This document shows, one piece after another, positions 6,504-11,351 of a stretch of DNA of 11,351 nucleotides; position 1 is the first letter of the stretch, and the number at the start of each line of letters is the position of its first letter. Source of the DNA: Gemmatimonadota bacterium (GTDB taxonomy: Bacteria > Gemmatimonadota > Gemmatimonadetes > Longimicrobiales > Gaopeijiaceae); contig JAUQOX010000068.1 in assembly GCA_030550695.1 (NCBI GenBank), positions 1,083 through 12,433 on the forward strand. Direction: 5' to 3'. The position numbers and the translations under genes are program-made. The notes below the pieces were generated by a model. It was not told the origin of the DNA and ran no database searches. It saw nothing but the letters and a program-made list of their open reading frames with translations.

Positions 6504-6534
6504 GTCCGGCGCTCCGGACGCCGGCTGTACCGGC
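6504..6534 (+). repeat. Two tandem hairpins in the Usp-Pal intergenic gap
   Basis: GTCCGG (6504-6509) pairs with CCGGAC (6514-6519) across CGCT, then GCCGG (6520-6524) pairs with CCGGC (6530-6534) across CTGTA. CGGCTGT occurs twice (6500-6506, 6523-6529), and an alternative GGCTG/CAGCC stem (6523-6527 with 6534-6538) competes. With no T-run after them, they could attenuate or stabilise the transcript between the Usp and Pal genes. Confidence 0.45.
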
Positions 6535-6573
6535 AGCCCACTCCGGATGACTCTCCATCGAGAAGGGGGTGAC

Positions 6574-7116
6574 ATGAAAACGTCCCGGATCCTTTTCACC
6601 GCAGTGGTTCTGTCCCTTGCTCTGGGCGGCTGCAGGAAGAAGCCGGCTCCCGCTCCGGCGCCTGAGCCTGCCCCGGCCCCGGTAGCCACCCAGCCCCAGC
6701 CCCAGCCGCCGGCACCTCCGGCCACCGATCCCAACCGGGAACGGGAGGAGGCGATCCGCCGGGCCCGGGAGATCCTGGAGCGGCGGGTCCACTTCGACTT
6801 CGACGATGCCTCCATCCGGCCTGACGCCAGGGCCATTTTGGACGAGAAGATTCCCGTGCTCCGGCAGTATCCCGATGTGCGCATCCTGGTGGAAGGGCAC
6901 TGCGACGAGCGGGGCTCCAACGAGTACAACCTGGCCCTGGGGAGCCGCCGGGCCGAAAGCATCAAGCGGTACCTGGTGGATGCGGGGATCTCGGCGGACC
7001 GGATCGAGACCATCAGCTACGGAGAGGAGCGTCCCCTGGTGGCAGCCTCCAACGAAGAGGCTTGGGCCCAGAACCGCCGGGGCGAGTTCCGTATCCTGAG
7101 CGGACTCGGCGGCTGA
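6574..7116 (+). CDS. pal: Pal-like OmpA-domain outer-membrane lipoprotein
   Basis: This 180-residue protein begins with a lipoprotein signal (MKTSRILFTAVVLSLALGGC) and a lipobox LGGC, so Cys20 should be the lipidated first residue. Arg at +2 (not Asp) favours outer-membrane sorting by the E. coli rule. A Pro/Ala/Gln-rich spacer (24-50) leads to an OmpA C-terminal domain (about 70-178): VHFDFDDASIRPDARAILD, EGHCDERGSNEYNLALGSRR and the closing SYGEERPL/NRRGEFRI. Asp111 and Arg126 align with the OmpA residues that hold diaminopimelate of peptidoglycan. The protein should tether the outer membrane to the wall. ATG 6574 is preferred to ATG 6547 because AAGGGGGTGA precedes it and the signal peptide starts there. 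No TolB or CpoB gene is adjacent, so the true Tol-Pal partner set would be elsewhere; it may instead be a Pal paralogue dedicated to this cluster. Confidence 0.88.
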   Translation: MKTSRILFTAVVLSLALGGCRKKPAPAPAPEPAPAPVATQPQPQPPAPPATDPNREREEAIRRAREILERRVHFDFDDASIRPDARAILDEKIPVLRQYPDVRILVEGHCDERGSNEYNLALGSRRAESIKRYLVDAGISADRIETISYGEERPLVAASNEEAWAQNRRGEFRILSGLGG

Positions 7117-7174
7117 GCCGCCGGGACCCGGGTTCGGGGACGGGTGAGGGGTGCCCCGCTCCGTCGGGGCACCC
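7107..7174 (+). terminator. Hairpin cluster after the Pal-like gene, possible terminator or attenuator
   Basis: CGGCGGC (7107-7113) pairs with GCCGCCG (7117-7123) around the Pal stop codon. Further on, GGGTGCCCCG (7149-7158) pairs perfectly with CGGGGCACCC (7165-7174) across the loop CTCCGT, giving a ten-base G+C-rich stem. No T-run follows, so classic intrinsic termination is doubtful; Rho-dependent termination or RNA stabilisation fits as well. The stem covers the in-frame GTG 7151, which argues against that codon as start of the next gene. Confidence 0.5.
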
Positions 7175-7207
7175 AGGCTGGGCTCCGTGTCCCGGCTTTC
7201 CGAGAAG

Positions 7208-10200
7208 ATGAGGGGCAGGGGAGAGGAAGGTGTTGGATCCTCTGCGGGGCGGAGGGGGCGGCTTGCCTCCCTCCGCCGAGTTGTCTTTCTCCTGGGCCTT
7301 TTCCTGCTTTTGGTCTCGTCGGGCCTGGCGGTCTACGAGGTCCGGACTTCCCACTTCCAAGCGCAGTATTTCTCGTCGCTGGCACGACAGGCCCGTTTCG
7401 AGTTCCGCCCCGGGCCCAGCAGCCGCATGGTCTTTCCGGGCGAGGGGCCTTTCGACCTCCGGATGGGCTACTCCCTCATTCCCCGGTTCGTGGAAAGGGC
7501 CCGGCAGGCTGCCTTCGAGGTCGAGGCCCAAGCCCAGGTATCCGTAGGCTTCGAGGAACTCGTGCGGCGGGGCTACTTTCCGCCGTATCGGGAAAAGACC
7601 CAGGCGGGGCTGACCCTGCTGGATCGGCGGGGAGACACCCTGTTTTCGTTTCGAGTGCCCCAGAGGGTGTTCCCGAGCTTCTCCGCGATCCCTGAACTGG
7701 TCTGGAAGACCCTCCTCTTCGTGGAGAGCCGGGAGTTCCTGGACCCCCGCCATCCCACGCGAAACCCGGCGGTGGAGTGGGACCGTCTGGTCCGATCGGG
7801 TTTCGAATGGGTTCTAAAACGGCTCGGGAGCGACAGGAACGTCCCCGGAGCCAGCACCCTGGCCACCCAAATCGAAAAATACCGCCACTCCCCCGGGGGA
7901 TTCACCGAATCGCCACGGGCGAAACTCCAGCAGATGCTGTCGGCTTCCTTGCGGGCCTACCTCGACGGCCCTGAAACCCTGGAGGCCCAACGACGCATCG
8001 TGGTGGATTACCTCAACACAGTGCCCCTAGCCGCGGCTCCGGGGTTCGGAGAGGTCTTCGGAATCGGGGATGGACTCGCAGCCTGGTTCGGCACGGACTT
8101 CTCCCGGGCCATGGACCTTTTGGCTGGCAAAGGGGACGCCCCCGAAGGGGCACCGGAGACCGGCCTCGTCTTCCGGCAGGTGCTGGGCCTGATCTTGGCC
8201 CAGCGGCGCCCCTCCTATTTTCTGCTGGATCCCGAGGGCAGGACGGAGCTCCATCGGCTCACCGACGCCTACCTACGGCTTCTGGAAAGGGAGCAGGTGA
8301 TCTCCCCGGACCTGGCTCGCGCCGCGGCCGAAGCCCGGAAGAGCTTTGTGCTGCGGGCTCTCCCCCCCTCTCTCCCCGCCTCTCCGGAGATCCAGAAAGT
8401 GGCAGCCTCGGTGCGGGCTTCGGTGGCCGGGCTCTTGGGAGTCGAAAGCCTGTACGAGTTGGACCGTCTGGACCTGACGGTGAGGACGAGTCTCGACGGG
8501 CAGGTTCAGAAGGGGGTGCATGCCCTCTTGGATTCCCTCCGGGATCCGGCTTTCGTGCAGGCTCGAGGGCTGTCGGCGCCTCGTCTGTTGGCCCGGGGAG
8601 ATCCCGCCCGGGTCCTTTACTCCGTGGTGATCGCTGAAAGGACGCCGTTGGGAAACCTCGTCCGGGTCCAGGCCGACAACTTCGAGGGGCCTCTGAACCT
8701 CAACGAGTCCTCCCGCCTTGAACTGGGGTCCACGGCCAAGCTCCGGGCCCTTGTCACCTATCTGGAGGTCCTGGAGGCCCTCTACCGGGAGTTGGCCTCC
8801 CTGCCGCGGGATTCGCTGGTTCGCCGCCCCGTCCACCCCCGGGATGCCCTCACCCGTTGGGCTGTAGAGGCCCTTGCCGCGCCTGTACCCCCGGCGGACC
8901 TCACGGCCTTTCTTTGGGCTGCCCTGGAACGCAGGTACTCGGCGAACCCCCAGGAGCGTTTCGTCACCGGGGGAGGGACCCAGACCTTCAGCAACTTCGA
9001 CCGCACCTTTGACCATCGGGTTCTCACGGTGCGGGAGGGGTTCCAGCATTCGGTCAACCTGGTGTGGGTACGTCTCATGCGGGACCTGGTGAACCATATC
9101 ATCTACCGGTCCCCGGAGGGGGTGGGATGGCAGGTGGAGAACCCGGAGAGTCCCCTCCGCCAGGCCTACATCGCCCGTTTCGCCGATGTGGAGGGGACCC
9201 GTTTCGTGGACCGGTTCTACGCCAAGCATCGCGGAAAATCCCGGAAGGAGATCCTGGACGCCGTGGCCTCCGGAGACCGTCTCGGCCCGACCCGCCTGGC
9301 GTGGGCGTTTCGAGCCATCCTCCCCGAGGCCTCCCCCCAAGAACTCCTCGCCTTTCTCCGGGAGCATTCTCCGGACGCCGACCTGTCCGAGATGGCTGTG
9401 ATGGATCTCTTCCAGCGCACCGATCCCGAAGGGCACAGCCTGTCGGACCTCGGCTTCCTCAGCTCGGTGCACCCCCTGGAGCTTTGGGTGGCGCAGTACC
9501 TGATCCACCATCCCCAGGCTCGCCGAGGAGAAGTGGTGGCGGCCAGCGCGGAGGCGCGTCAGGAGGTGTACCGTTGGCTCTTCCGTACCCGACGGACGGC
9601 GGCCCAGGATACCCGCATCCGCTTCGTCCTGGAAATGGACGCCTATTCCGAGATCCATGAATCCTGGCGTCGCCTGGGGTATCCTTTCGAGAGCCTGGTG
9701 CCTTCCTTGGGGACGGCCATCGGGAGCTCGGGGGACCGGCCCAGCGCCTTGGCAGAACTGGTGGGGATTCTGATGGCCGGAGGGGTGAGGATGCCTACGG
9801 TACGGGTGGAGACCCTCCATTTTGCCCAGGGCACGCCCTTCGAGACCCTCTTGGGCCGGAGGCCCTCCCCCGGGGAGAGGGTCCTCTCTCCGGAAGTGGC
9901 GGAGGTGGCCCGCCGGATGCTGGTGGAGGTGGTGGAGGAGGGAACCGCCCGCAGGCTCAAGGGAGCCCTCCGGGATCCTGCCGGAGAGGCGGTTCCCATC
10001 GGCGGCAAGACGGGTACCGGCGACAACCGGTTCCGCATCTTTGCCCCGGGGGGGAGACTGGTGGAGTCCCGGGTGGTGAACCGCACCGCCACCTTCGCCT
10101 TTTTCCTGGGAGACCGCTACTTCGGGGTCGTGGCCGCCTTCGTCCCCGGCCCGGAGGCCGGGGACTACGACTTCACCAGCGCCCTCCCCTTGGAGGTCCT

Positions 10201-10234
10201 CCGGGCGCTGCTGCCGCTGTTGGAATTCGCCTGA
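7208..10234 (+). CDS. Large divergent class A penicillin-binding protein (GT51 transglycosylase plus transpeptidase)
   Basis: This is a 1008-residue bitopic inner-membrane enzyme expected to polymerise lipid II and cross-link peptidoglycan in the periplasm. A membrane helix (about 24-43, VVFLLGLFLLLVSSGLAVYEV) follows a basic tail, then a 115-residue non-catalytic segment. The GT51 domain (about 155-345) has Glu173 in FVESREF (normally ED), PGASTLATQIEKYRHSPGG (213-231), RRIVVDYLNTVPLA and LAQRRPSYF. The transpeptidase has Ser508-x-x-Lys511 (GSTAK), Ser615-Val-Asn617 and KTGTG (934-938), so all three motifs are intact. SxN to KTG spans about 319 residues against about 126 in E. coli PBP1b, so roughly 190 residues are inserted (about 625-820), rich in charged helices. 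I recall a conserved family of such long PBPs with the LATQIEKYRHSPGG signature. The start is uncertain: ATG 7208 has no clear ribosome site, and GTG 7151 or GTG 7187 would add residues before the same helix. Confidence 0.88.
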   Translation: MRGRGEEGVGSSAGRRGRLASLRRVVFLLGLFLLLVSSGLAVYEVRTSHFQAQYFSSLARQARFEFRPGPSSRMVFPGEGPFDLRMGYSLIPRFVERARQAAFEVEAQAQVSVGFEELVRRGYFPPYREKTQAGLTLLDRRGDTLFSFRVPQRVFPSFSAIPELVWKTLLFVESREFLDPRHPTRNPAVEWDRLVRSGFEWVLKRLGSDRNVPGASTLATQIEKYRHSPGGFTESPRAKLQQMLSASLRAYLDGPETLEAQRRIVVDYLNTVPLAAAPGFGEVFGIGDGLAAWFGTDFSRAMDLLAGKGDAPEGAPETGLVFRQVLGLILAQRRPSYFLLDPEGRTELHRLTDAYLRLLEREQVISPDLARAAAEARKSFVLRALPPSLPASPEIQKVAASVRASVAGLLGVESLYELDRLDLTVRTSLDGQVQKGVHALLDSLRDPAFVQARGLSAPRLLARGDPARVLYSVVIAERTPLGNLVRVQADNFEGPLNLNESSRLELGSTAKLRALVTYLEVLEALYRELASLPRDSLVRRPVHPRDALTRWAVEALAAPVPPADLTAFLWAALERRYSANPQERFVTGGGTQTFSNFDRTFDHRVLTVREGFQHSVNLVWVRLMRDLVNHIIYRSPEGVGWQVENPESPLRQAYIARFADVEGTRFVDRFYAKHRGKSRKEILDAVASGDRLGPTRLAWAFRAILPEASPQELLAFLREHSPDADLSEMAVMDLFQRTDPEGHSLSDLGFLSSVHPLELWVAQYLIHHPQARRGEVVAASAEARQEVYRWLFRTRRTAAQDTRIRFVLEMDAYSEIHESWRRLGYPFESLVPSLGTAIGSSGDRPSALAELVGILMAGGVRMPTVRVETLHFAQGTPFETLLGRRPSPGERVLSPEVAEVARRMLVEVVEEGTARRLKGALRDPAGEAVPIGGKTGTGDNRFRIFAPGGRLVESRVVNRTATFAFFLGDRYFGVVAAFVPGPEAGDYDFTSALPLEVLRALLPLLEFA

Positions 10235-10252
10235 GGTGAGCCACCCCTCGCA

Positions 10253-10271
10253 CCCCTCCCCTGGGGAGGGG
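10253..10271. terminator. Palindromic hairpin between convergent genes
   Basis: CCCCTCCCC (10253-10261) and GGGGAGGGG (10263-10271) are perfect complements around a single T; in RNA the innermost pairs would open to form the loop. It lies in the 50-base gap between two convergent stops (10234 and 10285), where a bidirectional terminator is expected. No T-run follows on either strand, so it is terminator-like rather than a standard intrinsic terminator. Confidence 0.5.
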
Positions 10272-10284
10272 CCCGGCCCGGAGG

Positions 10285-10875
10285 TCAGTTCTTCCTTTCG
10301 ACGGGTATCCGGATCCGCGTACGCTCCCACTCCAAGATGAGGTCACCAGCCCCGTTGCCCCGCGGCTCCCACCGGAAGGTGAGCTGTTCGACGGGATCGG
10401 GAAGGGTCTCCACAGGGCGCCGGAAACTGCCCACGTCGTCGGCCCGAACGGCGTCGTTGATGGGAATCCCCCAGCGCTGGTAATTCCGGTTCAGCACGAA
10501 CTCCCATTCCCGCTCACCGGGGATGGCGTAGATCGAATAGGAACCCGCCTCCAGCTCCACGCCCCCCACAGCGGCCCGGAAAGGAAGGTGGAGGGCCGTG
10601 GCCTCGTTGGCTCCCAGCCGCCACGGCTGCCCGAAGGGGACGAGCGCACCCATGATTTGCCGGTCGTTCATTTTCGGCCGCCCATAGCACAGAAGGGCGT
10701 GTTCCCCTCCCAGGACGATATGGGTTTCCCCCAGCGGGGAAGGACGCTGGGCAGCCTCCTCGGGGGTGGCGTTCCGCAGCCAGCACGACGCCTGCTGGGC
10801 GGTAACGGGGGAAAATCCGGCGGACCCCACGGTCCAGAGGAGGCCGACAAGGAACCACGTGTCTCGGGGACGCAT
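10285..10875 (-). CDS. DUF2911 family secreted/periplasmic protein
   Basis: This is a 196-residue protein. Residues 1-28 look like a Sec signal peptide (basic start MRPR, hydrophobic WFLVGLLWTVGSAGF, cleavage likely after VTAQ). The mature part (about 52-193) matches the DUF2911 pattern as I know it: YGRPKMNDRQIMGALVPFGQ, PWRLGANEATALHL, GGVELEAGSYSIYAIPGERE, WEFVLNRNYQRWG and a C-terminal beta-rich tail. Cys31 and Cys63 could form a disulphide. The start is ATG 10875 because AGGAGGTG (complement of 10879-10886) stands just before it; the longer frame to 10926 has no such site. The family has no established function and is common in Bacteroidota, Acidobacteriota and Gemmatimonadota. It converges on the PBP gene and is divergent from the phosphotransferase gene, so it is probably an independent transcription unit. 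Confidence 0.88.
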   Translation of the reverse strand: MRPRDTWFLVGLLWTVGSAGFSPVTAQQASCWLRNATPEEAAQRPSPLGETHIVLGGEHALLCYGRPKMNDRQIMGALVPFGQPWRLGANEATALHLPFRAAVGGVELEAGSYSIYAIPGEREWEFVLNRNYQRWGIPINDAVRADDVGSFRRPVETLPDPVEQLTFRWEPRGNGAGDLILEWERTRIRIPVERKN

Positions 10876-11236
10876 GAACACCTCCTTTTGGATGGGAACA
10901 GGACAGAATGGCAGGAGAAACCGCACAAGACACCTTTGGTACCGGGCCCCGCTCCGGGAGTTCCCCGCCCGCCGGGAGGGGGGGCGTCGCGGCGCCGCGG
11001 ACAGGCAAAGTCACGGCCGGGGTGCGGTCTGGCGCCTGACCCCTCTCCCGCCCCGCGGGACGAGCTCGGCGGTTGAGGCGAAGGGCCCATCCGGGGGCTC
11101 CCCTCGCCCGGGCCGGGAAAAGTTGCCATCTTCCGGGCCAGGGGGGGCAAGGGTCGCAAGTCCCTGCTTCCAGCCGCCGCGGTGGGTTCGGCGCCCGGCA
11201 AAACGACGGGCGGAGATCTTCTGACCTTCGAAATCC
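10876..11236. promoter_or_regulatory. 361-base divergent gap between DUF2911 and phosphotransferase genes
   Basis: The gap must hold two outward promoters, but I could not find a convincing -35/-10 or -24/-12 pair. It is very G+C-rich with several palindromes, for example CGCGGCGCCGCG (10988-10999). The element GCCATCTT (11125-11132) followed by GGGGCAAGGG (11144-11153) repeats the arrangement seen at 2783-2809 before the kinase gene. Open frames across it are on the strand and frames opposite to real genes and show no family features. I recognise no tRNA, SRP, RNase P or riboswitch core. Confidence 0.4.
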
Positions 11237-11351
11237 ATGAAAGAACGGCTCGTCCAGCTCTTCGAGGAACAGTTCGGTCGGCGGCCCGAGGCCATCCTGG
11301 AGATGCCGGCCGACGGCTCGACCCGGCAGTACTTCCGCATGGTCGCTCGCG
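11237..11351 (+). CDS. Start of an aminoglycoside-phosphotransferase-like kinase (COG3178 type), cut by window edge
   Basis: Only the first 38 codons are present. MKERLVQLFEEQFGRRPEAI followed by MPADGSTRQYFRMVA matches the N-terminal pattern of COG3178-type phosphotransferases (a helix, then a P-x-x-GS-x-R-x-Y-x-R strand-loop of the small kinase lobe), a group that includes cell-wall sugar kinases such as AmgK. Catalytic residues lie beyond the edge. ATG 11237 is the likely start because the helix begins there and upstream codons look non-coding, although no strong ribosome site is visible. If it is an AmgK-like N-acetylmuramate kinase, it would fit the cell-wall theme of the window, but that is a guess from a very short fragment. 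Confidence 0.55.
   Translation, partial: MKERLVQLFEEQFGRRPEAILEMPADGSTRQYFRMVAR

Noticed and set aside
4959..7013. 684-codon minus-strand open frame
   Set aside because: It crosses the activator, Usp and Pal genes antisense, including non-coding gaps, and shows no family feature.
8273..10330. 685-codon minus-strand open frame
   Set aside because: It is antisense of the PBP gene, where intact SxxK, SxN and KTG motifs prove the plus strand codes.
11181..11200. GGGTTCG resembling a tRNA T-arm
   Set aside because: The flanking bases do not form a five-pair T stem, and no acceptor stem, anticodon arm or CCA fits around it.
1..11351. Mobile elements, CRISPR arrays, attachment sites
   Set aside because: No transposase or integrase frame, no regularly spaced repeats and no terminal inverted repeats were seen; composition is even across the window.

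Overview
The window is G+C-rich (roughly two thirds by eye) with strong G/C preference at third codon positions. It carries ten genes, two of them cut by the window edges. A Pal-type outer-membrane lipoprotein shows a diderm (Gram-negative) host. A membrane-anchored BTAD/SARP-type regulator, a DUF2911 protein and a COG3178-like phosphotransferase start together resemble Gemmatimonadota or a neighbouring high-G+C diderm phylum. That placement is inference from gene content, not from a marker gene. I see no mobile element, CRISPR array, tRNA or rRNA.

Layout. On the minus strand, 1-1436 is the N-terminal 478 residues of a BTAD-type regulator with one membrane helix, running off the left edge. 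A 128-base divergent control region separates it from a plus-strand run: a LuxR-type HTH protein (1565-2098), a small PAS protein resembling photoactive yellow protein but without the chromophore cysteine (2269-2682), an NtrB-like membrane histidine kinase (2813-4345), and an NtrC-like sigma-54 activator (4338-5732, TTG start overlapping the kinase stop by 8 bases). After a 297-base gap come a universal-stress-protein-like ATP-binding protein (6030-6467), a Pal-like lipoprotein (6574-7116) and a large divergent bifunctional class A penicillin-binding protein (7208-10234). A DUF2911 protein converges on it from the minus strand (10285-10875). A 361-base divergent gap precedes the start of a phosphotransferase (11237 to the right edge).

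How it may work together. The activator has an intact GAFTGA loop, Walker motifs and a Fis-type HTH. In the gap just downstream lie a perfect 7-3-7 palindrome (5740-5756) and a close match to a -24/-12 sigma-54 promoter (5958-5973), which points at the Usp/Pal/PBP genes. The simplest reading is an envelope-sensing two-component system, perhaps with the PYP-like PAS protein as cytoplasmic partner, that switches on a stress-protein and cell-wall set through sigma-54. Domain motifs are visible in the sequence; the circuit is a hypothesis. Several leaders also have unusually good inverted repeats, notably an 11-bp pair (2718-2728 with 2799-2809) that would bury the ribosome-binding site of the kinase gene.
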